A stretch of DNA of 64,000 nt from a bacterium (GTDB lineage: Bacteria > Campylobacterota > Campylobacteria > Campylobacterales > Sulfurimonadaceae), in assembly GCA_018822665.1 (NCBI GenBank), contig JAHJJX010000008.1, positions 1-64,000 on the forward strand, written 5' to 3'. This document shows, in pieces, positions 54,925 to 62,676 of the stretch. The notes under the pieces are model-generated. The model was not told the origin of the DNA. It made no database searches and saw only the letters and a program-made list of their open reading frames with translations. The number at the start of each line of letters is the position of its first letter. Position 1 is the stretch's first letter. A program made the translations under genes and the position numbers.

Positions 54925-55926
54925 TTATATAATATTGTATTTATTTTCCCAACTTGCAAAATCAGGTGTAAAATATTCTATGCGCACTTTTTTAAACTCT
55001 CTTGATGAATAAAGGGGCATATAAGACGCAGAATCTATTTCTTTTGCCATTTCCGCAATTATACCGTTTGTTTCTTCTGTTGTTTTACCGTGAACCATAG
55101 TAAAAAGGTTATAAGGCCAATTTGCATATTTTGGACGAAGGTAGCAGTGGCTTACGGCACTAAAAGTAGCTGCATTTTCTCCTATTTTCTCACCATTTTT
55201 TTCATCAATGTCCCAGACAACCATAGCATTCGCACTAAAACCGGCTTTTCTATGGTTTAATATAGATGCAAATCTGCGCATAACTCCTGCTTCTTGTAGC
55301 TCTGTCAATATGGAAAAAAATGTACCATAATCAATACCTAGCTCTTCTACTATCTTTTTAAACGGTTCACTCTCTATCTCAATGTCGTATTGCGCTTTAT
55401 TTATCACTTTATGGTGAAGCGGTGTCAATTCGATGTCTGAATGCTTCACCTTTTTTACTTTCTCTTTTTTATCGTCGTTTCCCGTAGTATTGAGTTTAAC
55501 CGATATTTTAAAAAGCTTCAGTGTCGGAAGCATAATATAATCCTCTGCTTCTGTAACCTTGGACAAAATTTCTATTGTTTTTTCAAGACCGAGAATCGAG
55601 TCCGGAGCCACGGCAAGTGTAAACCATATATTAAAATCATGATTACGTTCATAGTTATGCGATATGCCCGGATGAGAATTAATTATTTTAACGGCCTTGT
55701 TTATCTTGGCATGTGGAATTTTAAATGCAACCAAAGAAGATTCATATCCTAATCTTTTTGTGTCAAAAATTGCGGAAGTTTGACGAATAATTTTGTCACT
55801 TTTTTCTTTTTTAAGAATGTCAAGAACCTCGTCTTCACTAATACCCAACTCATTTGCTACTTGTTCAAACGGCTTGGCAACCAAAGGAAATTGTTTTTGT
55901 ATTCTTGATAAAATTTCTTCTCGCAT
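54925..55926 (-). CDS. Tandem AsnC/Lrp-type protein, probable siroheme decarboxylase (NirDL/AhbAB-like)
   Basis: 333 residues made of two AsnC/Lrp-like units (about 1-155 and 165-333), each with a winged-helix-like start and a RAM-type ferredoxin fold; the blocks RQTSAIFDTKRLGYESSLVAFK and RRFASILNHRKAGFSANAMVVW are matched repeats. Fused pairs of this kind are NirD-NirL / AhbA-AhbB enzymes that decarboxylate siroheme to didecarboxysiroheme for haem d1 or haem b, rather than regulators. The divergent neighbour makes the siroheme precursor, which fits. An FNR-type box lies 41.5 bases upstream of the predicted start of transcription. Exact 11-mer at 55708-55718. Confidence 0.83.
   Translation of the reverse strand: MREEILSRIQKQFPLVAKPFEQVANELGISEDEVLDILKKEKSDKIIRQTSAIFDTKRLGYESSLVAFKIPHAKINKAVKIINSHPGISHNYERNHDFNIWFTLAVAPDSILGLEKTIEILSKVTEAEDYIMLPTLKLFKISVKLNTTGNDDKKEKVKKVKHSDIELTPLHHKVINKAQYDIEIESEPFKKIVEELGIDYGTFFSILTELQEAGVMRRFASILNHRKAGFSANAMVVWDIDEKNGEKIGENAATFSAVSHCYLRPKYANWPYNLFTMVHGKTTEETNGIIAEMAKEIDSASYMPLYSSREFKKVRIEYFTPDFASWENKYNII
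55708..55718 (+). repeat. 11-mer, exact copy in the tandem-AsnC gene
   Basis: Reads as Ile-Pro-His-Ala-Lys on the gene strand. Confidence 0.8.
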
Positions 55927-55965
55927 GAATAATATTCCTCATCTTTTTAAAATTTATATTGAGTG

Positions 55966-55971
55966 ATTGTA
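55966..55971 (-). promoter_or_regulatory. -10 element of the siroheme-decarboxylase/cytochrome operon
   Basis: TACAAT on the minus strand (55971-55966); predicted start of transcription at 55959, giving a 33-base leader with AGGA before the ATG. Confidence 0.6.
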
Positions 55972-55993
55972 ATCTAATTTAAGCTAAATTCAA

Positions 55994-56007
55994 TTGATGT
56001 AAGTCAA
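55994..56007. promoter_or_regulatory. FNR-type box
   Basis: TTGAT-GTAA-GTCAA matches TTGAT-N4-ATCAA in nine of ten positions. Its centre (56000.5) is at -41.5 from the predicted start of the minus-strand operon, the class II activator position. The same site could also serve the divergent precorrin-2 dehydrogenase gene. The Crp/Fnr protein encoded at 59376 has the matching recognition helix. Confidence 0.72.
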
Positions 56008-56084
56008 TAACGAAGCACATACTTTCGGGTACTCTACTGTTTATAATATGTTATTATGTTAAGCAAAAGATAGGAAGGATTTTT

Positions 56085-56654
56085 ATGGCTTATTTTCCCG
56101 CTTTTTTAAAACTGGATAATAAAAAAATTTTGATAGTCGGGGGCGGAAATATCGCCTATGAAAAATTAGATCATCTTCTTGATTTCACCAATGATATCAC
56201 GGTAATTGCACCGGAATTATCACAGCAGATGATGCAAACAATCGATGAAAAAAATTTACAACTCAAAAAACGAATTTACAATACAGGGGATATTAAAGAT
56301 TTTGCTATTGTTGTAGTGGCAGTAGACAACATCCCTTTGCAAGCAGAAATATTTGACGAGTCAAAACAATACAACTGTTTATGTAATAGCGTTGATTCGG
56401 TGGATTACTGTGATTTTATTTTTCCATCCTATGTTAAAAAAGATGATTTAACCATTGCCATTTCAACTTCAGGTGCTTCGCCTGCATTGGCAAAACATCT
56501 AAGAAGATATTTACAAAATCTTATTCCTAATGGAATATCTCAGTTTTTGGATGAAATGAAACAGTTGCGTACAACGCTCCCAAAAGGGAAAGAAAGAATG
56601 AAAATGCTTGATAAAAAAGCAGAAGATTATATTAAAACTTGGAGTAAAGAATGA
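56085..56654 (+). CDS. Precorrin-2 dehydrogenase / sirohydrochlorin ferrochelatase (Met8/CysG N-terminal type)
   Basis: 189 residues. NAD-binding VGGGNIAYEKL near 17-27 and the SVDYCDFIFPSYVKKDDLTIAIST block with the conserved ASPALAKHLR. Oxidises precorrin-2 to sirohydrochlorin and may insert iron to make siroheme, the substrate of the divergent NirDL-like enzyme. It overlaps the next gene by four bases. Has no uroporphyrinogen methyltransferase domain, so CobA must be separate. Confidence 0.9.
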   Translation: MAYFPAFLKLDNKKILIVGGGNIAYEKLDHLLDFTNDITVIAPELSQQMMQTIDEKNLQLKKRIYNTGDIKDFAIVVVAVDNIPLQAEIFDESKQYNCLCNSVDSVDYCDFIFPSYVKKDDLTIAISTSGASPALAKHLRRYLQNLIPNGISQFLDEMKQLRTTLPKGKERMKMLDKKAEDYIKTWSKE

Positions 56655-57028
56655 ATGTTAAAAAAGGATTAATATTTGGGTTGTTGTTTGCCTTTTTAGT
56701 GATGGGAATACTTTCTATGCAGCGTGCAGTGCCGGAGGATAAAGAAAAGCGGATTTACCAAGCTATAAAAGTTTACAGTCCCTACAAATTGGAAAAAAGA
56801 ATGGGCGGATTATCCATTGTTGACAATCAAACTGGTGAAAAAGAGAAGCCTAGTGCGGCAGAAGTTTTATTCCGTTTAGATGAGTTGGATCAAGCATGGG
56901 GAAAATCACATCTCAGAGTTGAAAATAATGAAGTGCTTATACTTGGAGACAATAATCAAACTATTGTTAAAATTTTTATTGAAACACCAAAAGAACGCGA
57001 ATTTCTAAAAAGTTTTTTCGGAATTTAA
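56651..57028 (+). CDS. Small secreted or anchored protein of unknown function
   Basis: 125 residues with one N-terminal hydrophobic segment (about 6-22) and a mixed alpha/beta remainder. Not recognised. Translationally coupled to the precorrin-2 dehydrogenase gene, so perhaps part of the same haem or cytochrome pathway. Ends one base before the convergent transporter gene. Confidence 0.7.
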   Translation: MNVKKGLIFGLLFAFLVMGILSMQRAVPEDKEKRIYQAIKVYSPYKLEKRMGGLSIVDNQTGEKEKPSAAEVLFRLDELDQAWGKSHLRVENNEVLILGDNNQTIVKIFIETPKEREFLKSFFGI

Positions 57029-57029
57029 A

Positions 57030-58238
57030 CTATTTGTCCTTTAATTTAAAAGAAAAAAGCAGTGCCATACATAGTATCGCAAGCGTGATGCTATACAGTA
57101 GAGTATAGTTATAAAAATGTAAAATCACTCCGCCAAATATAGAAAAAAACATTCCAAATGAAATGACATTGATTTGTATTGCAATATACACAGGTCGTTT
57201 CTCGGCGGGAGCCAGCGCTAAAATAAGATTTCCCGAAGCTATACGATTTCCGTCAATTGCAGCACCGACAAGAAAAAAGACAATCATGTATTCAAATAAA
57301 GATGTGCTCAAAAATGCTATTACAATAGCAATAATATAAAGAAAAATTGCAATATTTGCGGTTCGTTTATTATGCCCTCTTCCGCTAAGACTTCCCCATA
57401 AAAAATTACTAAGCATCGCTCCTATCATCTGCACGGTGATTAAACTGCCTATCGCAATACCATCAAGATTGATTTTTACCTGCGCATCCAGAATTATAAA
57501 AGGCAAAGCAATCAAATATCCGTAGGCCAAAAAAAATGTAACAAGCTGTATTTGTAAATCTTTGTCTGCTCTAAGAAGCATCCATGAATTATTCAAAAAT
57601 TTCTTAAATGAATTTTCCCTTTGTGCTATTTCTTCTTTAATTGGCTCATCAACCGTAGCAAAGGCCAAATAACCAAAGCCCATAAGAAAAGAACTGATAA
57701 TAAACAGATAAGCGAAACTGTAAGGTGCTTCAAAAGATTCTAAAATCACAGCAGCCAACGCACCGCTGATAAGCCCGCCAAAAGCACTGAAAAACTGTCG
57801 ATATGCCATTGTTTTTCCACGAAATTTATGAGAAAATATCTTTGCTAAAATATCTTTAAAATAGATTGCACCAAAACCGGCACTAAATGAAAAAATAAAA
57901 AGCCCTATTCCAATAGATAAGAGAGTCAAATTTGGATAATTTTCTCCAAATAACATAATGGCAATACCGATAAAAAACCATGCTAAAAATCTAATAAGAA
58001 AAATACGACGAAGATAAGGAAGCATTCGCTGATAGCTTTGCGCCTGAAATGCAGCAAACAACTGTACAATAATAGCTCCCCCGCGCAAAAGAGCTGCAAA
58101 AAAACCAACTAACATCGAACTACCGCCAAAATAGCTTACAATCAGCGGCAATATTGTTGAAGGCTCAGCGATTGTTGTACCGACCGCTAAGAAAAAACCA
58201 TGTAAAATATTTTTTATATGATTGGAAAATTTATCCAT
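57030..58238 (-). CDS. Major facilitator superfamily transporter
   Basis: 402 residues, about twelve membrane helices. The loop between helices 2 and 3 lacks the usual charged motif A in perfect form, and the FRGKTMAYRQFFSAFGG block stands out. Substrate unknown; the company suggests a nitrogen oxide, metal or tetrapyrrole-related compound, which is inference. Its start overlaps the TrpD-like gene by eight bases. Confidence 0.82.
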   Translation of the reverse strand: MDKFSNHIKNILHGFFLAVGTTIAEPSTILPLIVSYFGGSSMLVGFFAALLRGGAIIVQLFAAFQAQSYQRMLPYLRRIFLIRFLAWFFIGIAIMLFGENYPNLTLLSIGIGLFIFSFSAGFGAIYFKDILAKIFSHKFRGKTMAYRQFFSAFGGLISGALAAVILESFEAPYSFAYLFIISSFLMGFGYLAFATVDEPIKEEIAQRENSFKKFLNNSWMLLRADKDLQIQLVTFFLAYGYLIALPFIILDAQVKINLDGIAIGSLITVQMIGAMLSNFLWGSLSGRGHNKRTANIAIFLYIIAIVIAFLSTSLFEYMIVFFLVGAAIDGNRIASGNLILALAPAEKRPVYIAIQINVISFGMFFSIFGGVILHFYNYTLLYSITLAILCMALLFSFKLKDK

Positions 58239-59133
58239 TTAACATTTCATATGCTTCACCGATACTTTTTGCTCTGTTTGTTACAAAAAGAAAAATTGCG
58301 GCATTCAATGTTGCAAGTTTCAAATACTCGTTTGAGGGATTGTTTAACTGATCTAATGATTCTTCTACGCTTATCTCATCCCATGATTTTTGATAATTAA
58401 TTCCATAATATTCCGGATCCACGATAAATTCTTCAATATCATCCTTATTATTCGCTATCCATAAACGACCTTTGCTAAACAACTCCGGTGTTCCTTCATT
58501 TCCTTGTAGAAGTGCAAAACGCTTATAACGCTCAGAAAAAACTTCCACATATTTTTTAACATAAGGCTTATGAAATACACCCGTAATTGCATATTCACTG
58601 CTTGCGATTCGCGGTAATTTTTCAATTGTATTAAGCCCTGTACGCAGACCTAAGCGCATACGGATTTCGGTGAGGTCATGCAACTCTTTGAAAAAATCCT
58701 TTCTGTCAAAAAAATGAACATTTGAACCAAGCTGTATATTTGTACAAATATCTTTTGTTGTAATTCCATTTTTTGCAGGTTGCATATCATCTCCGATGAC
58801 AACCAAGTTCAGTCTTGAATCTTCAAGAACTTTTGCAACCAATGGAAAAATATAAGGATTGTTTGCTTTTCCGTCAAATGGATATCCAAGTTCAATAGAA
58901 TTTTCAATTTTTACCGGTGTGATATACGAATCACATGCACTAAGCGCTCCTCTAAACTCTTGTGTTGTTTCAGGCTTAAGTCTCCATCCGAGCAAGAAAG
59001 CAGCAATTTGTTCATTATGGATTCCCCTGTCTAGGATTTGATGCATCATATCCTGACTTTCTTCAAAACTTAAGTCTCTGTTACCCTTTGGACCCGTGCC
59101 TACAGCATGCATATACTTGTGAAAATTCATTTT
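58231..59133 (-). CDS. TrpD-like glycosyltransferase family 3 protein
   Basis: About 300 residues from the ATG at 59133 (MNFHKYMHAVGTG); an in-frame upstream ATG would add 42 residues without family similarity. The N-terminal helical bundle (FLLGWRLKPETTQEF) and the DGKANNPYIF region match the anthranilate phosphoribosyltransferase fold, but the PRPP loop GTGGD of real TrpD is absent (DGKANNP instead). Hence this belongs to the YbiB/TrpD2 group, one member of which binds DNA. Not a tryptophan gene. Confidence 0.78.
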   Translation of the reverse strand, partial: KMNFHKYMHAVGTGPKGNRDLSFEESQDMMHQILDRGIHNEQIAAFLLGWRLKPETTQEFRGALSACDSYITPVKIENSIELGYPFDGKANNPYIFPLVAKVLEDSRLNLVVIGDDMQPAKNGITTKDICTNIQLGSNVHFFDRKDFFKELHDLTEIRMRLGLRTGLNTIEKLPRIASSEYAITGVFHKPYVKKYVEVFSERYKRFALLQGNEGTPELFSKGRLWIANNKDDIEEFIVDPEYYGINYQKSWDEISVEESLDQLNNPSNEYLKLATLNAAIFLFVTNRAKSIGEAYEMLNG

Positions 59134-59375
59134 TTTCTCTTTGATTTTAGATGTTTCAGTGTAGCAAAATTCAATTAAATATAGCCTGTTTTTTACTAAA
59201 AATAATTCCCATTTTATTATCCTATAACTTTTTAGTATCAGTATTGCATCCTCCCCCAAAATATTATAATATCTAATAACTTTTATCTATTTATTGTATC
59301 TATTTTTGATGGCTGTTAATACTATTTTAAGTTTTAGGCAGATATATTTCCTAGTTAATATAATGAAGGATAAAA

Positions 59376-60014
59376 GTGGAAGATTTAAAAAATTTTAATT
59401 TTTTTGAAAACTTAGATGAGGAACAGTTTAAACTTCTCAGTTCCTTCGCGAAAAAGAAAGATTACAATAAGGGTTCGGTTTTATTTTACGAAAAAGAGCA
59501 ACCGACTTCTTTAACCTTACTCGTGAAAGGTATATTAAGAGTATATAAAACCGATCCCAAAAATAATGAGATTATTATGCATAGATTTCAGCCTATGTCC
59601 ATGGTTGCGGAAATGGCTGTTCTAGAAGGGATAGCTTATCCTGCTTCTGCGGCTTTTGAAACAGACGGTACGGTCATTGAAATTGATTTTGAACAATTTA
59701 AAAAAGAATTTTTTCATAATCCTGAAATTGCTTTAATATTTTTTAAATCTTTATCTAAAAAAATTAAATATCTTGAAGACGTCATTGCACTTAATATTGT
59801 CTTAGATTCAACCGCACGTTTAGCTAAGTTTTTATATACAAATGATGATGCATTAACTACTTTAAAATATTATCAACTCGCAGAACATCTGCATATGACT
59901 CCTGAGACGCTCTCGAGAACATTTAAAAAGCTCCTCGTATTAAACTTATTGGAAAAAGATTCTAATGGGTATAAAATTAAAAATAAAGAAGGACTGCATG
60001 TACTTTTTGAATAA
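59376..60014 (+). CDS. Crp/Fnr-family regulator without cysteines
   Basis: 212 residues: cyclic-nucleotide-like sensor barrel (about 10-120), dimer helix, and helix-turn-helix (LAEHLHMTPETLSRTFKKL). In the recognition helix Glu177, Ser180 and Arg181 form the E-x-x-S-R motif that in FNR reads TTGAT. There are no cysteines at all, so it has no iron-sulfur cluster; a DNR/NssR-like NO or haem-dependent role is likely. GTG start, AGGA seven bases upstream. It is divergent from the TrpD-like and MFS genes and probably acts on the FNR box at 55994. Confidence 0.9.
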   Translation: MEDLKNFNFFENLDEEQFKLLSSFAKKKDYNKGSVLFYEKEQPTSLTLLVKGILRVYKTDPKNNEIIMHRFQPMSMVAEMAVLEGIAYPASAAFETDGTVIEIDFEQFKKEFFHNPEIALIFFKSLSKKIKYLEDVIALNIVLDSTARLAKFLYTNDDALTTLKYYQLAEHLHMTPETLSRTFKKLLVLNLLEKDSNGYKIKNKEGLHVLFE

Positions 60015-60097
60015 TTTTTTCTAAATATTTACTCTAGAAAATATTACTTTAATTAATAATAGGTCGTATTACACCTAAAAAAATCGGGGGTATCGCT

Positions 60098-60493
60098 ATG
60101 AAGTATATTTTATATTTTTTTATTCTACTGGGTCTATCACTCAGAGCTGATACTATTGCTTGGTATGGAAATTATGATAAAGCGCATCAAGAGGCAATAA
60201 AGAATAAAAAAATGATTATGGTCCTGCTCGTAGAAGAGAACTGCATGCAATGTCATAAAATTTTACAAACGACCTTTATGAGTCAAGCTTATATCCGCAT
60301 TATTAATAGTCTATTTGTCGCGGTGTTGATTACGAAGGGACAAAAAGAAAGTTATCCGATAGAGATGCTTTACACCATGGTCTACCCATCGGTCTTCTTT
60401 TTAAATACTCAAGAACTCTTTGTTGGAAAAAATATTTTTGGGTATGTAAATCCAGAAGATTTTCACAAGTATCTGGACTTACATCATAAATAA
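60098..60493 (+). CDS. Secreted thioredoxin-fold protein
   Basis: 131 residues with a signal peptide (about 1-17). Cys49-Met-Gln-Cys52-His is the active-site-like CXXC of DUF255/thioredoxin_7 proteins; it also reads as CXXCH, but the fold context (TIAWYGNYDKAHQEA before and FLNTQELFVG after) favours a disulfide or thiol role such as SoxW-like or cytochrome c assembly protection. Ends two bases from the convergent lipoprotein gene. Confidence 0.78.
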   Translation: MKYILYFFILLGLSLRADTIAWYGNYDKAHQEAIKNKKMIMVLLVEENCMQCHKILQTTFMSQAYIRIINSLFVAVLITKGQKESYPIEMLYTMVYPSVFFLNTQELFVGKNIFGYVNPEDFHKYLDLHHK

Positions 60494-60494
60494 T

Positions 60495-60839
60495 TTACTT
60501 ATTTAACTCTTCAGAAATAGCTTTTGCTAAATCGTCCGATTGAGGTGAAACAAAAAAAGAAGACGTGTCAAAATTAATGGTAACCGCTGTAGTAGTATCA
60601 CCGTTAATTTTCTCGGCAAGCAATGAATTAGTTTTATATTCAGTCATAATCCATCCCTCTTTTTCACCAACATTCTTAATAATCTCATGAATATCTTTTT
60701 GTGTCAAACTTTTATTTATAGATATTCTCTCAGTAGCACCCTTTTCTTGTAAAACTGCAGCTGAATTTCCCGCACTACAACCAACAAAGAGTAACATACT
60801 CAACAAAGAAGCCGAACCCATTTTTATGATGTTTTTCAT
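60495..60839 (-). CDS. Putative lipoprotein
   Basis: 114 residues. Signal peptide with lipobox LLFVGCS (Cys about 21), so membrane-anchored. The rest is a small alpha/beta domain; not recognised. Own promoter region of about 100 bases shared with the divergent small membrane gene. Confidence 0.8.
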   Translation of the reverse strand: MKNIIKMGSASLLSMLLFVGCSAGNSAAVLQEKGATERISINKSLTQKDIHEIIKNVGEKEGWIMTEYKTNSLLAEKINGDTTTAVTINFDTSSFFVSPQSDDLAKAISEELNK

Positions 60840-60938
60840 GTAAATCCTTTATTTATTCTTCCCAAAAATACTTAAAGAAAAATATTAATATATGATATAA
60901 TAATTAGTATAAAAAGATTTTGAATTGAAGGAATATAA

Positions 60939-61133
60939 GTGAGTTCGCACGATATTATCATAATTTTAGTCATGACGTTTCCAATGTTTATTTTTACGGT
61001 CTATCCTGGTATCAAGGTAGCCGATTATTTGGACAAGAGTTATCAGATACAAGAAAAAACAAAAAGAGGGGTGATGGTTTGCGTTACATTTTTAGGAGCC
61101 CTATTTTTATCATCGCTACTATATTATATATGA
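60939..61133 (+). CDS. Small membrane protein
   Basis: 64 residues from a GTG at 60939 with GAAGGA seven bases upstream. Two hydrophobic segments (about 5-24 and 44-62). Function unknown. Its stop overlaps the ATG of the Sel1 gene (ATGA), supporting translation. Confidence 0.7.
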   Translation: MSSHDIIIILVMTFPMFIFTVYPGIKVADYLDKSYQIQEKTKRGVMVCVTFLGALFLSSLLYYI

Positions 61134-61843
61134 GAAAAAATATGTTTAAATTTATTTTTTTTATTTTTTTTATTTTCACCTACAATCTAAATGCGGCGCA
61201 GTCTGCTTTAGACGCTTTTAAAAAAAAGGATTATATCACTGCCTTTAAGCTCTACTCCTCTCAAGCGCAACAAGAGAACTCATCCGCACAAAATGCTCTT
61301 AGTTATCTTTACTTCAATGGATTAGGAACGCCAAGAGATATCCACAAAGGGCTTTATTGGTTAAATAGAGCCGCGGACGCGAATGACTCTGTAGCTCAAT
61401 ATGACTTGGGAATGATGTACCTTCATGGTTATGATGTAGATAAAAACTCCTCCAAAGCTTTTTTTTGGTTAAACAAATCTTCTGATTTAAATAATAGTGA
61501 TGCAAAATATAATTTAGCACTGATGTATTATAAAGGGGATGCTACAGATCAAAATGTAACAAAAACAGCAGAACTTCTTGAGTATGCCGCATCAAAGGGT
61601 CATCTCGGTGCACAACAAAATATAGGTCGCATTTATATGCAACTCTTAAAATTTGATGAAGCGGCTGTTTGGCTTGAAAAAAATGCTATGAAAAACGATG
61701 TAGCTTCTTATTATCTGCTTGCGGAAATTTATTGTTCACAAAATAAGTTTGTTGAGGCAAAAAAATGGGCAAAAAAATCAATAGACAGCAAAAATCTGCA
61801 AGCAAAAGAATTGTGGGATAGATACAATTTGGAAAAATATTGA
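61130..61843 (+). CDS. Sel1-repeat protein (secreted)
   Basis: About 237 residues from the ATG at 61130, overlapping the previous stop by four bases. Signal peptide (about 1-22, ending NLNA). At least four Sel1/TPR-like repeats (for example ALSYLYFNGLGTPRD, YDLGMMYLHGYDVDKN, YNLALMYYKGDATDQN). Such secreted repeat proteins scaffold protein interactions and resemble the HcpA-type cysteine-free proteins of Helicobacter. A longer reading frame starting upstream is possible but would hide the signal peptide. Confidence 0.83.
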   Translation: MRKNMFKFIFFIFFIFTYNLNAAQSALDAFKKKDYITAFKLYSSQAQQENSSAQNALSYLYFNGLGTPRDIHKGLYWLNRAADANDSVAQYDLGMMYLHGYDVDKNSSKAFFWLNKSSDLNNSDAKYNLALMYYKGDATDQNVTKTAELLEYAASKGHLGAQQNIGRIYMQLLKFDEAAVWLEKNAMKNDVASYYLLAEIYCSQNKFVEAKKWAKKSIDSKNLQAKELWDRYNLEKY

Positions 61844-61870
61844 TTTAAGGAAGATGTCTCATTTCATTTA

Positions 61871-61904
61871 TTAAAATCAGAACTTCTGGGTATTCTGATT
61901 TTAA
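61871..61904. terminator. Likely bidirectional terminator
   Basis: TTAAAATCAGAA and TTCTGATTTTAA form a perfect 12-base inverted repeat around ten bases, flanked by A and T runs on each side. It lies between the convergent Sel1 gene and response regulator gene, so it can serve both. Confidence 0.75.
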
Positions 61905-61983
61905 TTTGCTTTGAATCTAAAGAGAACATTAGGAAGTCTCGTAATAGTATTTTAATGCGAGAGTTTGTCAAAAATTGTCAAAA

Positions 61984-62676
61984 TTAAAAATTTTGATTTT
62001 TTGGTACTATTTTATAACCGGAGCCATATTCATTATGAATTATGTCTTTTGGAAGTTTGCTTCGAATTCGTTTCACTAGAGATGTTATAGCATCCTGTGA
62101 AAATTCTTTTTCACTTTGGTTGGCATAAAGTTTATAAAAAATACTCTCGCTTGAAAAGGCATGATTTACTTTTGAACATAGAATCTGCATTAGCATCGAC
62201 TCTCGCTCTTTTAATATTATTTTCTCTTGGTTATTCCATAATACACAATTTTTTTTATCCCAGAAAATATCAGCACTAAGATAGATACGATTAGATTTGG
62301 CTCTAATAAGAGCAACCGTATCAAATAATACTTTTTTTAAAGTTTCATTTTTTATAGGCTTAATCAAATATGTTACCAATTGAAGCTCAACTGCCTGAAG
62401 AAGTTTATCCTGCTCAGAATGTGCACTCATTACAATAATCTTTGTTTCACTGTCTCGTTCTCTAATTCTAGATATTATGCTAAGCCCATCAAGATTTGGC
62501 ATATTGATATCTGTTAAAATAATATCAGGCCGCTTATCTAAATAATGGACGAATGCATCATGTCCGCATTTTGCCACATAAACATGCTTAAAAAATATTT
62601 GAAGATACTCATCCAAATAGAATCTTAACTCTGCTTCATCCTCAGCGATTAGTATACTAATATCTTTAATCTGCAT
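61984..62676 (-). CDS. OmpR-type response regulator
   Basis: 230 residues. Receiver domain with Asp13 and phosphoacceptor Asp56 (LTDINMP), the lysine in TYLIKPI, and a C-terminal winged helix (about 150-228). It overlaps the upstream kinase gene by 11 bases, a cognate pair. Output genes not evident. Confidence 0.9.
   Translation of the reverse strand: MQIKDISILIAEDEAELRFYLDEYLQIFFKHVYVAKCGHDAFVHYLDKRPDIILTDINMPNLDGLSIISRIRERDSETKIIVMSAHSEQDKLLQAVELQLVTYLIKPIKNETLKKVLFDTVALIRAKSNRIYLSADIFWDKKNCVLWNNQEKIILKERESMLMQILCSKVNHAFSSESIFYKLYANQSEKEFSQDAITSLVKRIRSKLPKDIIHNEYGSGYKIVPKNQNF

Noticed and set aside
3686-55718. The 11-mer as a KOPS- or Chi-like strand-biased motif.
   Set aside because: Seven copies on each strand within 52 kb, so no polarity within this window; whole-genome orientation would still be decisive.
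59306-59319. Second FNR-like site TTGATGGCTGTTAA before the Crp/Fnr gene.
   Set aside because: The second half matches only three of five positions and the spacing to a promoter is unclear; noted as a weak autoregulation candidate only.
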